Made by a program: the position numbers and the translations under genes | The notes under the pieces: generated by a model | Told to the model about the DNA's origin: nothing | Databases searched by the model: none | The model's input: the letters and a program-made list of their open reading frames with translations, nothing else | Assembly (NCBI GenBank): GCA_024222295.1 | Contig: JAAEPF010000017.1 | Location: forward strand, 1 to 64,000 | Origin: Actinomycetes bacterium | GTDB taxonomy: Bacteria > Actinomycetota > Acidimicrobiia > Acidimicrobiales > Microtrichaceae | DNA length: 64,000 bases | Direction of reading: 5' to 3' | Shown here: piece by piece, positions 1 through 8,374 of the stretch | How the letters are laid out: each line of letters opens with the position of its first letter | How positions within the stretch are numbered: the stretch's first letter is position 1

Positions 1-2
1 CT

Positions 3-143
3 GAGATGTGCATGCCTGGTGACAACACCGAGATGACGGTGGAGTTGATTGCTCCGATCGCGATGGATGACGGTTTGCGTTTCGCGATTCGTGAGGGTGG
101 CCGCACCGTGGGTGCTGGCCGCGTCACCAAGATCCTCAACTGA
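3..143 (+). CDS. tuf: Elongation factor Tu, C-terminal fragment (cut by window edge)
   Basis: The last 46 codons of EF-Tu are present; the 5' part lies outside the window. The reading frame gives the domain III ending with the family motifs [18 protein letters not shown] and RTVGAG, closing with KILN and TGA. EF-Tu is the GTPase that carries aminoacyl-tRNA to the ribosome. The position just upstream of rpsJ is the usual str/S10 arrangement. A strong hairpin follows 33 nt after the stop, so tuf transcription probably ends there. Confidence 0.95.
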   Translation, partial: EMCMPGDNTEMTVELIAPIAMDDGLRFAIREGGRTVGAGRVTKILN

Positions 144-176
144 ACTGACCGGGAGCGATGCTCCCGACCGACCTGC

Positions 177-205
177 GAGAAGGGCGCCTTCCGGGCGCCC
201 TTCTC
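177..205 (+). terminator. Hairpin terminator after tuf
   Basis: A perfect 12-bp GC-rich stem (177-188 pairing with 194-205) encloses a 5-nt loop. It sits 33 nt after the tuf stop. No clear T-run follows, as is common in high-GC actinobacteria. Confidence 0.7.
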
Positions 206-249
206 CGCGTCATGGATGCCGGTCCCTGCGCCGTGGTGGACATGGGAAC

Positions 250-624
250 ATGAGGACCGTGGAATCGGTGCGGGTGGACAGGTGGTTACACGCGGTGCGG
301 GCCTGCAAGACGCGCACCGCCGCCGCTGACGCATGCCGGGGAGGGCATGTGCGGGTCAACGGCAAGTCTGCGCGTCCGTCGACGTCGGTGAAGGTGGGTG
401 ACCGGGTGGTGCTGAGAGGCAAGCGCGAGCTGGACTACGAGGTCGTGCGGCTCATCGAGAAGCGCGTGGGTGCGGCCGTGGCAGCAGGATGCTTCGTCGA
501 CCACACGCCACCACCGGAGCCACGGCGGGCGGCCGCTCCGGAGCCGTTCCGGCGCGACAAGGGCTCCGGCCGACCGACCAAGCGAGACCGTCGCCGCCTC
601 GACCGGCTCCGGGGACGAGGCTGA
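250..624 (+). CDS. S4-domain RNA-binding protein (Hsp15-like)
   Basis: A 124-aa basic protein. Residues ~5-65 form an S4 RNA-binding domain, with the typical opening VRVDRWLHAVRACKTR and the GHVRVNGK turn, followed by a VKVGD segment. The C-terminus (~85-124) is an Arg/Lys/Pro-rich tail, as in Hsp15-type proteins that bind free 50S subunits carrying nascent chains. ATG 250 is chosen because the S4 fold begins at once; the frame stays open upstream only through the tuf terminator. It lies between tuf and rpsJ with hairpins on both sides, so it is probably a separate transcription unit. The exact target is inferred from the family. Confidence 0.8.
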   Translation: MRTVESVRVDRWLHAVRACKTRTAAADACRGGHVRVNGKSARPSTSVKVGDRVVLRGKRELDYEVVRLIEKRVGAAVAAGCFVDHTPPPEPRRAAAPEPFRRDKGSGRPTKRDRRRLDRLRGRG

Positions 625-636
625 GGGTCAGCCCCT

Positions 637-661
637 GTCGACGGTGAAGAGCACCGTCGAC
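637..661 (+). terminator. Hairpin after the S4-domain gene
   Basis: A perfect 10-bp inverted repeat (637-646 / 652-661) with a 5-nt loop starts 13 nt after the stop codon. It is probably a terminator. The rest of the gap (662-884) holds the rpsJ upstream region: a TTGACA hexamer at 797-802, but no convincing -10 at the right distance. Confidence 0.55.
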
Positions 662-884
662 ACCTGGAAGCCACCTAGCAACGGCGACGGACTACAGCGG
701 GAGAGGGTGGATCCCTGCATCGAGACCGACCGATCTGGTGGCGGTCGGCCAACCCAGTTACAGTGGTCAGCCGTGCCGGTAACCGGCATTCGTTGTTTGA
801 CAGTCGATGAAACCGGAGTGCGGCCCCCGGCCTGCGCCCATCAGTGCCGGCGGTGGCCGCCGGCGAGAGAGAACAGGTAACGCA

Positions 885-1205
885 GTGGCATCAGCACAGA
901 AGATCCGGATCCGGCTCAAGGCCTACGACCATGAGGTCATCGACCAGTCCACCAAGAAGATCGTCGAGACGGTCAACCGCACCCAGGCCAACGTCCGCGG
1001 CCCGGTGCCCCTGCCGACCGAGAAGCACCGCTTCACCGTCATCCGAGGCCCGTTCAAGGACAAGGACTCCCGCGAGCACTTCGAGATGCGCATCCACAAG
1101 CGCCTCATCGACATCGTTGACCCCAACCCCAAGACCGTCGATTCGCTGCAGCGCCTCGACCTCCCCGCGGGCGTCGACATCGAGATCAAGATCCAGGACG
1201 CCTAG
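885..1205 (+). CDS. rpsJ: 30S ribosomal protein S10
   Basis: A 106-aa protein with the S10 signature [16 protein letters not shown] at the start, [15 protein letters not shown] in the middle and the terminal [16 protein letters not shown] 885 is chosen by homology and by a GAGAGAGAA purine run about 12 nt upstream. S10 is a 30S head protein and, as NusE, a partner in antitermination. It is normally followed directly by rplC; here rplC lies 5.6 kb away beyond the hyp genes, so rpsJ is split from its operon. Confidence 0.97.
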   Translation: MASAQKIRIRLKAYDHEVIDQSTKKIVETVNRTQANVRGPVPLPTEKHRFTVIRGPFKDKDSREHFEMRIHKRLIDIVDPNPKTVDSLQRLDLPAGVDIEIKIQDA

Positions 1206-1248
1206 TCAGCGCTGGCAAGGTCCGCGTCGCCGCCAGGCGACGGGCCAG

Positions 1249-1323
1249 GCGACTGCTTGTTTGACTTCAGTCGCCCAGCTGCCCCATACGCGCCCGCCGA
1301 CTGAACAACCGTCGAGCAGTCGT
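1249..1323 (+). repeat. Hyp-flanking dyad element, copy A
   Basis: A ~75-nt element beginning 44 nt after the rpsJ stop. It contains GCGACTG and CAGTCGC arms (1249-1255 / 1268-1274) and a second pair (GACTG 1299-1303 / CAGTC 1318-1322). The outermost arms can also pair with each other (CGACTGCT with AGCAGTCG). About 52-55 of 75 positions match copy B at 6387-6460, on the other side of the hyp block. The core CCAGCTGCCC is identical. Confidence 0.65.
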
Positions 1324-1365
1324 CAGGCGCGACGCTGACGCCGACGCCGTCCAGCGGCGCGGGGG

Positions 1366-1371
1366 TACTGT
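1366..1371 (+). promoter_or_regulatory. -10 box for leaderless hypF
   Basis: TACTGT lies 8 nt before GTG 1380, placing the transcription start at or next to the start codon. No good -35 hexamer is visible. Confidence 0.4.
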
Positions 1372-1379
1372 CACGCCTG

Positions 1380-3845
1380 GTGGTAGCTACCCGGGCTGAC
1401 GACGAACACGCGCTCGGCGAAAGCGCGCCCGGGCTGGTCGACTCGGCTGAGCGGATCGTCGTGACCGGAGTGGTGCAGGGCGTCGGATTCCGGCCCTTCG
1501 TGCACCACCTCGCCAACGAGCTCGGCCTGAGCGGGCATGTTGGCAACGACTCGGCCGGTGTGTTCATCGTTGCGGCGGGCCGCCGGCCGGCTCTCGACGA
1601 GTTCGCCGAACGGCTGGCCAACGAGGCGCCGCCGCTTGCGTACGTGGACCGGATCGAGCGCACGACCGTCGCTTCACCGCCCAGCGGAGTGCCGGAGTCC
1701 GCCGCCGCATCGAGCGGTGACTTCTCAATCGTCGGCAGCGCTCCGACGGCCGCTCCCGGCGCACAGGTGCCTGCAGACACAGCAGTATGCGCGGACTGCC
1801 TGGCAGAGATGCGTGACCCACAAGACCGTCGACACGGCCACCCCTTCATCACCTGTACCAACTGCGGGCCGCGGTTCACCATCGTCGAGGCGCTGCCCTA
1901 TGACCGGCCGGCTACGACGATGGCCGACTTCGCCATGTGCGATCGCTGCGCGTCCGAGTACGCAAGCCCGGCTGACCGCCGCCACCACGCCCAGCCGATC
2001 TGTTGCCCCGACTGCGGCCCACGGCTCGCCTTCGAGAACCACACCGGCGATGGCCAGCCGGGAGGTGGGCAGTCAACCCGGTGTCAGAGCGCGCTCGATT
2101 CAGCTATCGGGGCGCTGAGCGGCGGGCTGATAGTGGCGGTGAAGGGACTGGGCGGGTACCACCTCGCAGTCGACGCGACCGATCCGGCCGCGGTGGACCG
2201 ACTGCGGAGGCGCAAACACCGCCCCGACAAGCCGCTCGCCGTGATGGTCGCCGACCTCGAAGCGGCCGATCGACTCGCACACCTGGGCGATGCAGAACAC
2301 CGACTGGTCACCTCGGCCGCGCGCCCGATAGTGCTGGCACCCGCCAGGCGTTCGAGCGAGCTTGCCGATCCTGTGCAACAAGGCAGTCCGGTGGTGGGCC
2401 TGATGCTGCCTTACACGCCGGTGCATCACCTGCTGTTCGACGCGGGGCTGCCGCCACTCGTGATGACATCGGCCAATGTGTCGGGCGAACCGCTCGCCCA
2501 CACCGACGGCCAGCTCCAACCGCTGCTCGGAACGGTTGCCGACGCGGCACTCACCCACGACCGACCGGTCGCATCACCGTGTGACGACTCTGTGGTGCGC
2601 GTTGTCAGCACTGCTGGGGACGGTGGCGGAAGCAACACCTTGTTGCCGGTGCGGCGGGCGCGCGGGTACGTGCCGTTGCCGGTGAGGCTCCCCGGGTCGC
2701 GACGGAGTGTGCTCGCCACGGGCGGCGAGTTGAAGAACGCCTTCTGCCTCGCGTCGGCCGACGGCCCGAGCGGCCCCGGCCAGGCGTGGATTGGCCCCCA
2801 CGTAGGTGACATGGGGTCGCTTCGCACGCTCGAGGCATTCGAGGCGGGGATCGGCCGGTTCGCAGAGATGTACGACGTCGACGTCGAGTGCGTCGCGACA
2901 GACCGCCATCGCGGCTACACCATCAACCGTTGGGCCCACCGAACCGCTCTGCCCGTATTGGAGGTGCAGCACCACCACGCCCACGTTGCGTCGGTGATGG
3001 CCGAACACGGACTCCCCCCCGATGTGCCTGTGCTCGGATTCGCCTTCGACGGCACTGGATACGGCACCGACGGCACGATCTGGGGCGGGGAGGTGCTGTT
3101 GGCGGACGCACATGGCTTCGAGCGCCTCGCTCACCTGGCGGAGGTGCCGATGCCGGGAGGCGATGCGGCGATCACGTCGCCATGGCGAGCGGCACTGGCG
3201 CACCTGCAGGCGGCGGGCATCGAATGGTCGGAGGCGCTGGCGCCGGTTGAGGCGGCGGGGGAGCAACTGGCATTGCTGGCCGACCAGGTCGAGTCGGGCC
3301 TCGGGTGCGTCGGCACCACCAGCATGGGCCGGTTGTTCGACGCGGTCGCGTCGCTGCTCGGCCTGCGCCACGAGATCACCTACGAGGCCCAGGCCGCCAT
3401 CGAGCTGGAGAGCGCTGCGCTGTCCAACACGGACGCGCCGGCCAGCTATGCGTTCTCTGTCTCCGGCTCGACCATCGAGGCCGCACCCGTGGTGGAGGGC
3501 GTTGTGGCCGACGTTCTCGACGGTCGGCCCGTCCCCGGGATCGCGGCCGGGTTCCATGAGGCGGTCGCCCAGCTCGTGGTTGACCTGGCTGACGGCGACG
3601 ACGACCGGAACCGTCCGGTCGCGTTGACCGGAGGAGTGTTCCAGAACGCGTCGCTGGTGGCCGGCGCCCGGTCGAAGCTCGTGCGGTCGGGCCACAAAGT
3701 GCTGACCAACTCGATCGTGCCACCGAATGACGGCGGGCTCGCCCTCGGGCAGGCGTACATTGCGTGCCATGGCAACGTGGCGAGTGCGACCGAGGCGACC
3801 TGTGGTGACACAGTCGTGACCAGCGCCGGCGCGGCAGGGACCTGA
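1380..3845 (+). CDS. hypF: Carbamoyltransferase HypF (hydrogenase maturation)
   Basis: HypF uses carbamoyl phosphate and ATP to make a thiocarboxamide on the HypE C-terminal cysteine, the source of the CN ligands of the [NiFe] site. The 821 aa show an acylphosphatase domain (~24-110, motif VQGVGFRPFVHH) and four CxxC zinc-finger pairs (first at C137/C140, last CCPDCG at ~210). A YrdC-like domain (~235-420) and a Kae1-like C-terminal domain with the HHHAH metal motif at ~535 follow. The protein is slightly longer than usual (~750-770 aa). GTG 1380 is preferred because TACTGT lies 8 nt upstream; a start nearer the acylphosphatase domain (e.g. ~1461) is possible. First gene of the hypFCDE block. 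Confidence 0.93.
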   Translation: MVATRADDEHALGESAPGLVDSAERIVVTGVVQGVGFRPFVHHLANELGLSGHVGNDSAGVFIVAAGRRPALDEFAERLANEAPPLAYVDRIERTTVASPPSGVPESAAASSGDFSIVGSAPTAAPGAQVPADTAVCADCLAEMRDPQDRRHGHPFITCTNCGPRFTIVEALPYDRPATTMADFAMCDRCASEYASPADRRHHAQPICCPDCGPRLAFENHTGDGQPGGGQSTRCQSALDSAIGALSGGLIVAVKGLGGYHLAVDATDPAAVDRLRRRKHRPDKPLAVMVADLEAADRLAHLGDAEHRLVTSAARPIVLAPARRSSELADPVQQGSPVVGLMLPYTPVHHLLFDAGLPPLVMTSANVSGEPLAHTDGQLQPLLGTVADAALTHDRPVASPCDDSVVRVVSTAGDGGGSNTLLPVRRARGYVPLPVRLPGSRRSVLATGGELKNAFCLASADGPSGPGQAWIGPHVGDMGSLRTLEAFEAGIGRFAEMYDVDVECVATDRHRGYTINRWAHRTALPVLEVQHHHAHVASVMAEHGLPPDVPVLGFAFDGTGYGTDGTIWGGEVLLADAHGFERLAHLAEVPMPGGDAAITSPWRAALAHLQAAGIEWSEALAPVEAAGEQLALLADQVESGLGCVGTTSMGRLFDAVASLLGLRHEITYEAQAAIELESAALSNTDAPASYAFSVSGSTIEAAPVVEGVVADVLDGRPVPGIAAGFHEAVAQLVVDLADGDDDRNRPVALTGGVFQNASLVAGARSKLVRSGHKVLTNSIVPPNDGGLALGQAYIACHGNVASATEATCGDTVVTSAGAAGT

Positions 3846-3846
3846 C

Positions 3847-4134
3847 GTGTGCCTCGCGATCCCCGGAAGGGTCACAGACGTGCGCACCGACAACGGGGTG
3901 CTCATGGCCACCGTCGACTTCGACGGTGTCACCAAGGATGTTTGCCTCGAATACGTGCCCGAGGTGGCGGTTGCCGACTACGTGATCGTGCATGTGGGCT
4001 TCGCCATCTCGCGACTCGACGAGGAGTCCGCCCTCGAAACCCTGGCCATGATCCGCGAGATGGGCGTGCTCGAAGAGGAGCTCGGGGTATCGGACGATCG
4101 GCAGGCGGCTGGCGCGGAGTCCGAAAGCTCGTGA
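3847..4134 (+). CDS. hypC: Hydrogenase maturation chaperone HypC
   Basis: A 95-aa protein starting MCLAIPGRV; the cysteine right after the initiator Met is the conserved residue that binds the Fe(CN)2CO precursor and HypD. The GTG start lies one base after the hypF stop, so translation is probably coupled. The body ([17 protein letters not shown], then [15 protein letters not shown]) matches the HypC/HupF family. The last ~20 residues are an Ala/Ser/Glu-rich tail. It works with HypD as the scaffold on which the iron-diatomic ligand complex is built. Confidence 0.95.
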   Translation: MCLAIPGRVTDVRTDNGVLMATVDFDGVTKDVCLEYVPEVAVADYVIVHVGFAISRLDEESALETLAMIREMGVLEEELGVSDDRQAAGAESESS

Positions 4135-5237
4135 AGTACCTCGACGAGTTCCGCGACCCCGAACTCGCCCGTTCGCTGCTGGCCGAGGTCGAGGCGACCG
4201 TGACCCGTCCGTGGTCGATCATGGAGGTCTGCGGCGGCCAGACGCACTCGATCATCCGCAACGGCATTGACCAGGTGCTCGATGACCGCATCACCCTGTT
4301 GCATGGCCCCGGCTGCCCCGTGTGCGTGACTCCGCTGGGAATCATCGACAGCGCACTGGAGATCGCAGCGCGCCCGGAAGTGGTCTTCTGTTCTTTCGGC
4401 GACATGCTCCGGGTGCCGGGCAGCGACTGCGACCTGTTCTCCGTGAAGGCTCGCGGCGCCGACGTGCGGGTCGTCTACTCGCCCCTGGATGCGGTGCAGG
4501 TCGCGGCCGACAATCCGGACCGCGAAGTTGTGTTCTTCGCGGTGGGCTTCGAGACGACTGCCCCGGCCAACGCGATGTCGGTTCACATGGCACGCAAGCG
4601 GGGACTCACCAATTACACGGTGCTGGTCAGCCACGTACTCGTGCCACCCGCGATCGAGGCGATCGTGGAGTCCGAGGCCAGCCGTGTCGACGGCTTCCTG
4701 GCCGCCGGTCACGTGTGCTCGGTGATGGGAACTGGTCAGTACGAGCCATTGGCGGAGGAGCACGGCGTGCCCGTGGTGATCACGGGCTTCGAGCCACTCG
4801 ACATCCTCGACGGCATCCGCCGCACTGTGGCGCAGCTGGAGGCGGGGGAGGCCCGGGTGGAGAACGCCTACCCGCGGGTGGTCACATCACAGGGCAACCA
4901 GTCGGCGCAGGACATGCTGGCTGAGGTGTTCACGGAATGTGACCGGTCTTGGAGGGGAATCGGCGAGATCCCCTCCAGCGGCTGGCGCCTGGCCGATGAG
5001 TACCGTGCTTTCGATGCCGAGTTGCGTTTCGGCGTGGGCGACACGGCCGTGCCGGAGCCGGAGCGTTGCCGAAGCGGCGAGGTGCTCCAGGGCTTGATCC
5101 GCCCCGATGAGTGCGAGGCCTTCGGCAGGGACTGCACCCCGCGCTCCCCGCTGGGCGCAACCATGGTGTCGAGCGAGGGCGCGTGTGCCGCATACCACCA
5201 GTACCGCCGACTCGACGGTGTGGCGGTCTCCCCGTGA
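4131..5237 (+). CDS. hypD: Hydrogenase maturation Fe-S protein HypD
   Basis: A 368-aa protein, the normal HypD length. Visible motifs are [10 protein letters not shown] near the N-terminus, [23 protein letters not shown] and a C-terminal cysteine cluster ([26 protein letters not shown]) that holds the [4Fe-4S] cluster and thiol pair. GTG 4131 overlaps the hypC stop by 4 nt (GTGA); the frame is open further upstream but only inside hypC. HypD with HypC assembles Fe(CN)2CO using cyanide handed over by HypE. Confidence 0.95.
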   Translation: MKYLDEFRDPELARSLLAEVEATVTRPWSIMEVCGGQTHSIIRNGIDQVLDDRITLLHGPGCPVCVTPLGIIDSALEIAARPEVVFCSFGDMLRVPGSDCDLFSVKARGADVRVVYSPLDAVQVAADNPDREVVFFAVGFETTAPANAMSVHMARKRGLTNYTVLVSHVLVPPAIEAIVESEASRVDGFLAAGHVCSVMGTGQYEPLAEEHGVPVVITGFEPLDILDGIRRTVAQLEAGEARVENAYPRVVTSQGNQSAQDMLAEVFTECDRSWRGIGEIPSSGWRLADEYRAFDAELRFGVGDTAVPEPERCRSGEVLQGLIRPDECEAFGRDCTPRSPLGATMVSSEGACAAYHQYRRLDGVAVSP

Positions 5238-5268
5238 TCCCCGCCCGCGATCACGCCCGGTACCGCAG

Positions 5269-6333
5269 ATGATCGATCCGGTCGACCCGGCGGCATGGGT
5301 GTGCCCGCTGCCGCTTCGCAACCACGACAGGATCGTGACCGGACATGGCGGGGGTGGGCAGATGTCAGGCGAACTCGTCGAGCACATCTTCCTGCCGGCG
5401 TTCGGCAGGTCTGCCGTAGCCGGCCTGCATGACTCCGCCACGATGGACCCTCCGGTCGATGGCGGGAGACTGGCCTTCAGTACTGACAGCTTCGTGGTGA
5501 GTCCGTTGTTCTTTGCCGGCGGTGACATCGGACGACTCGCGGTCAACGGCACGGTCAACGACCTCGCCATGAGCGGAGCGAGGCCGCTTGCGCTCAGCGC
5601 AGCTTTCATTCTGGGTGAGGGCCTGGAACTGGCGGTGCTTGCCGCGGTGGCCGAGTCGATGGGTCGCGCCGCACAGACGGCGGGCGTCAAGGTCGCTACC
5701 GGTGACACCAAGGTGGTGGAGTCCGCCGGTGACGAGGTCCTCTACATCAACTCTTCCGGCATCGGGGTCGTGCCGCCCAAGGTGGACATCCGGCCCGGCC
5801 GCGCAGCAGCCGGGGACGCCGTGCTGCTGAGTGGCCCCATCGGCGAGCACGGCATTGCGGTGATGTCCCAACGTTCCGGCCTCGAGTTCGGAACCGGTGT
5901 GCAGAGCGATACGGCTCCCCTTGCGGGGATGGTCGCGTCGATGCTCGGTGCCTGCGCCGACATCCACGTGCTGCGCGATCCGACCCGCGGCGGCCTGGCA
6001 GGGGCGCTGTGTGAGATCGCGGCCGGCGCCGGTGTCGGCATCGAGTTCGACGAGGACTCGGTGCCGGTTCCCGATGAGGTCGCGGCCGCGTGTGCGTTTC
6101 TCGGGCTCGACCCCACACATGTCGCCAACGAGGGCAAGCTCGTCGCCATCGTTCCCGCGGATGCCGCGGATGAGGTGCTCGCAGCGATGCGGTCGCAGCC
6201 CGAAGGCGAGGGGGCGGTGAGAATCGGCCATGTCGTGGCTGACCACCCGGGCGTGGTGGCTGCGTACACCCCCCTGGGCGCCCTGCGCGTGGTCGACCAA
6301 CCCCTGGGCGAGCAGCTACCCCGCATCTGCTGA
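5269..6333 (+). CDS. hypE: Carbamoyl dehydratase HypE
   Basis: A 354-aa member of the PurM/ThiL-like ATP-binding fold. It dehydrates the thiocarboxamide placed on its own C-terminal cysteine by HypF to a thiocyanate. The essential C-terminal tetrapeptide PRIC is intact. The N-terminal part carries GHGGGGQMSGELVEH, then FSTDSFVVSPLFF and NGTVNDLAMSGARPLA; RDPTRGGLAG follows later. ATG 5269 lies 31 nt after the hypD stop and gives a typical N-terminus; the open frame upstream overlaps hypD. Last gene of the hyp block; hypA and hypB are not in the window. Confidence 0.95.
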   Translation: MIDPVDPAAWVCPLPLRNHDRIVTGHGGGGQMSGELVEHIFLPAFGRSAVAGLHDSATMDPPVDGGRLAFSTDSFVVSPLFFAGGDIGRLAVNGTVNDLAMSGARPLALSAAFILGEGLELAVLAAVAESMGRAAQTAGVKVATGDTKVVESAGDEVLYINSSGIGVVPPKVDIRPGRAAAGDAVLLSGPIGEHGIAVMSQRSGLEFGTGVQSDTAPLAGMVASMLGACADIHVLRDPTRGGLAGALCEIAAGAGVGIEFDEDSVPVPDEVAAACAFLGLDPTHVANEGKLVAIVPADAADEVLAAMRSQPEGEGAVRIGHVVADHPGVVAAYTPLGALRVVDQPLGEQLPRIC

Positions 6334-6386
6334 CCTCGGCGCCTGCCCGACCTGTGGCCCCGGACTTGGCCACAGCGGCGCGCCAT

Positions 6387-6460
6387 GCGACTGTTTGTTC
6401 TTCTCCAGTCGGCCAGCTGCCCTATGCGCGACTGGTGACTGCAGTGCAGGAAGCAGTCGT
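6387..6460 (+). repeat. Hyp-flanking dyad element, copy B
   Basis: This element begins 54 nt after the hypE stop and mirrors copy A at 1249-1323. The arms are CGACTG 6388-6393 / CAGTCG 6406-6411 and GACTGC 6437-6442 / GCAGTC 6453-6458. The outer arms CGACTGTTT and AAGCAGTCG can pair over 9 bp with one G-U. Several differences from copy A keep pairing, for example a GC to GU change. Confidence 0.65.
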
Positions 6461-6499
6461 GTGGCGCGGCGGCAGGCCTGCCGGAAGCCGGGCCGGAAT

Positions 6500-6521
6500 C
6501 CCCATTTGGCCTCAAATGGGG
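6500..6521 (+). promoter_or_regulatory. Inverted repeat overlapping the rplC promoter
   Basis: A perfect 8-bp palindrome, CCCCATTT (6500-6507) and AAATGGGG (6514-6521) with a 6-nt centre, covers the -35 hexamer and half of the spacer. Its position suits a protein operator; the binding factor is unknown. Confidence 0.4.
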
Positions 6522-6534
6522 CCACTGGTAGAGT
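6506..6534 (+). promoter_or_regulatory. Promoter for the rplC-led ribosomal operon
   Basis: TTGGCC (6506-6511) and TAGAGT (6529-6534) are separated by 17 bp. It lies downstream of the hyp genes and copy B and about 260 nt before rplC, so the main operon seems to have its own promoter. The layout resembles the infA promoter at 18250 (TTGCCC-17-TAGAGT). Confidence 0.55.
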
Positions 6535-6790
6535 CGATGAGTCGCCTGAACGCATCCGCGCTCAGGATCAGTCCGAAGCTCCACCCCCGAGGCCCGACAC
6601 AGAGTCGGTGACCGAGGTGGAGGACCACCGTGCAACCGACGTCCACCGAGGCCCGCGCAAGCGGGAACCGGGTGGCAAAACCGAATCGTCGCTCCGCCGG
6701 GCCTGCCCGAGCGGAGCGTTTGCGTGAAGTGGGCCGAACTCCCCGGAGCCAGGCCAGCGAAGCGCTGGGATTGTCGAGAAGGACAAGCCG
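6535..6790 (+). promoter_or_regulatory. rplC: Long structured leader upstream of rplC
   Basis: About 250 nt without a gene. It contains pairing arms CTCCACC (6579-6585) / GGTGGAG (6616-6622). A strong hairpin lies at 6690-6718, with stem CGCTCCGC / GCGGAGCG, an inner CGGG / CCCG pair and a short T-run at 6719-6721. This hairpin, ~70 nt before the ATG, looks like an attenuator. The GAGAAGGA ribosome-binding site is at about 6776-6783. In E. coli the S10 leader is the target of L4 control; a parallel here is inference. Confidence 0.45.
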
Positions 6791-7447
6791 ATGGCGAGCA
6801 AAGCAATCGTTGGAGAAAAACTCGGGATGACCCAGGTCTGGGACGACGACAACAAGGTCGTGCCCGTGACCGTGCTTCGGGTCGCACCCGCACGGATCGT
6901 CCAGGTTCGCACCCCTGAGCGCGACGGCTACAGCGCCGTTCAGGTCACGTGGGGCAACAAGGACGCCCGCAAGCTGCCTCAGGGCCTCGCGGGGCATTAC
7001 GAGGCTGCGGGTGTCGAGCCCGGCGTGAAGCTCGTGGAGCTGCGCCTGGACGACACCGGGGAGTACGAGGTCGGCCAGGAGATCGCGGCCGACACCTTCG
7101 AGCCGGGTGACGCAATCGATGTCACCGCAGTCTCGAAGGGCAAGGGCTTCGCAGGCACGATGAAGCGCCATGGCTTCTCGGGTCAGCCCGCCTCCCACGG
7201 CGCACACCGCGTGCACCGCAAGCCCGGCGCGATCGGCCAGTGCGCCACGCCGTCGAGGGTCTTCAAGGGAGTCCGCATGGCGGGCCGCATGGGTGGCACC
7301 AAGGTGACCACCCTCAACCTCGAGGTCGTGCGCAGCGACCCCGACCAGCAGGTCGTGCTGGTCAAGGGTGCCGTTCCCGGCCCCAAGGGCGGCGTGGTCG
7401 TCGTCCGCAATGCCATCAAGGGTTCCAGCCAGGAAGGTGACAGCTGA
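6791..7447 (+). CDS. rplC: 50S ribosomal protein L3
   Basis: A 218-aa protein starting [16 protein letters not shown], with [22 protein letters not shown] and MAGRMGG in the C-terminal half, all diagnostic for bacterial L3. L3 binds 23S rRNA early and reaches the peptidyl-transferase centre. It is the first gene of the continuous ribosomal operon after the hyp insertion, preceded by a GAGAAGGA ribosome-binding site. Its stop overlaps the rplD start by one base (TGATG). Confidence 0.98.
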   Translation: MASKAIVGEKLGMTQVWDDDNKVVPVTVLRVAPARIVQVRTPERDGYSAVQVTWGNKDARKLPQGLAGHYEAAGVEPGVKLVELRLDDTGEYEVGQEIAADTFEPGDAIDVTAVSKGKGFAGTMKRHGFSGQPASHGAHRVHRKPGAIGQCATPSRVFKGVRMAGRMGGTKVTTLNLEVVRSDPDQQVVLVKGAVPGPKGGVVVVRNAIKGSSQEGDS

Positions 7448-8082
7448 TGCCCACCGTGACCGTACAGACCGCATCGGGCGGCTCCTCGGGCACCGTCGAG
7501 CTGGCAGAGGAGATCTTCGGCATCGAGCCCAACGTGGCCGTGATGCACCAGGTCGTCACCGCCCAGCTGGCAGCCCGCCGTTCCGGCACCCAGTCCACCA
7601 AGACCCGCCGCGAGGTCGCCGGTGGTGGTGCCAAGCCGTTCCGCCAGAAAGGCACCGGCAACGCCCGCCAGGGTTCGATCACTGCCCCGCACTACCGCGG
7701 CGGTGGCGTGGCGCTGGGCCCCAAGCCCCGCAGCTACGCCCAGAAGACCCCCAAGAAGATGAAGGCACTCGCGCTTCGCTCGGCGCTGTCCGACCGTGCG
7801 TCCGACGACAAGGTAATCGTCGTCGACGACTTCGGCTTCGACACACCCAGCACCAAGGGCGCCATCAAGTTGCTCTCCGAGATAGGTGTCGAGGGCAAGG
7901 CACTCGTGGTCGTCCCCGATGCCGACGAGAACACGTGGCTGTCGTTCCGCAACCTGCCCGACGTGCACCTGATCACCCAGGGCGAGCTCAACTCCTACGA
8001 CGTGCTGGTCTCCGACTACGTCGTGTTCTGCTCCGCCACCCTGCCGGGCACCACCGCCGCCGAGACGGAGGCCTCGTCATGA
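7447..8082 (+). CDS. rplD: 50S ribosomal protein L4
   Basis: A 211-aa protein. The central basic loop with [25 protein letters not shown] is the L4 exit-tunnel extension and rRNA-binding region. The C-terminal ~90 residues form the globular domain, with [13 protein letters not shown]. It overlaps rplC by one base and rplW by four (ATGA). In several bacteria L4 also represses its own operon, which makes the structured rplC leader relevant. Confidence 0.98.
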   Translation: MPTVTVQTASGGSSGTVELAEEIFGIEPNVAVMHQVVTAQLAARRSGTQSTKTRREVAGGGAKPFRQKGTGNARQGSITAPHYRGGGVALGPKPRSYAQKTPKKMKALALRSALSDRASDDKVIVVDDFGFDTPSTKGAIKLLSEIGVEGKALVVVPDADENTWLSFRNLPDVHLITQGELNSYDVLVSDYVVFCSATLPGTTAAETEASS

Positions 8083-8372
8083 AGGACCCACGCGACGTAA
8101 TCATCCGCCCCGTGGTGAGCGAGAAGTCCTACGAGCTGCTCGACAACAACGTCTACACGTTCATCGTGCACCCCGAGGCCTCCAAGCCGGAGATCCGTGA
8201 CGCCATCCAGGCCATCTGGCCCGGGGTCAAGGTGCTCAAGGTCAACACGCTCAACCGCAAGGGCAAGAAGATGCGCAACCGACGCAACTTCACCTACGGC
8301 AAGCGCCCCGACCAGAAGCGGGCGATCGTCACGCTGGCCGATGGGTCCATCGACCTCTTCGAGGGGAACTGA
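8079..8372 (+). CDS. rplW: 50S ribosomal protein L23
   Basis: A 97-aa protein with the L23 pattern [32 protein letters not shown] and [13 protein letters not shown]23 lies at the tunnel exit and is the docking site for trigger factor and SRP. ATG 8079 overlaps the rplD stop (ATGA), and rplB follows after two bases. Confidence 0.98.
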   Translation: MKDPRDVIIRPVVSEKSYELLDNNVYTFIVHPEASKPEIRDAIQAIWPGVKVLKVNTLNRKGKKMRNRRNFTYGKRPDQKRAIVTLADGSIDLFEGN

Positions 8373-8374
8373 TC

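Noticed and set aside
797-802. TTGACA as the rpsJ promoter -35
   Set aside because: A perfect hexamer, but no acceptable -10 lies 16-19 bp downstream, so no promoter is called.
3849-4130. A 94-codon upstream extension of hypD
   Set aside because: It lies inside hypC in another frame and translates to an Arg-rich sequence; GTG 4131 with the GTGA overlap fits the HypD N-terminus.
1249-6460. The hyp block as a composite transposon
   Set aside because: No transposase, no perfect terminal repeats and no target duplication are visible. The flanking elements are direct, divergent copies, and base composition matches the neighbours.
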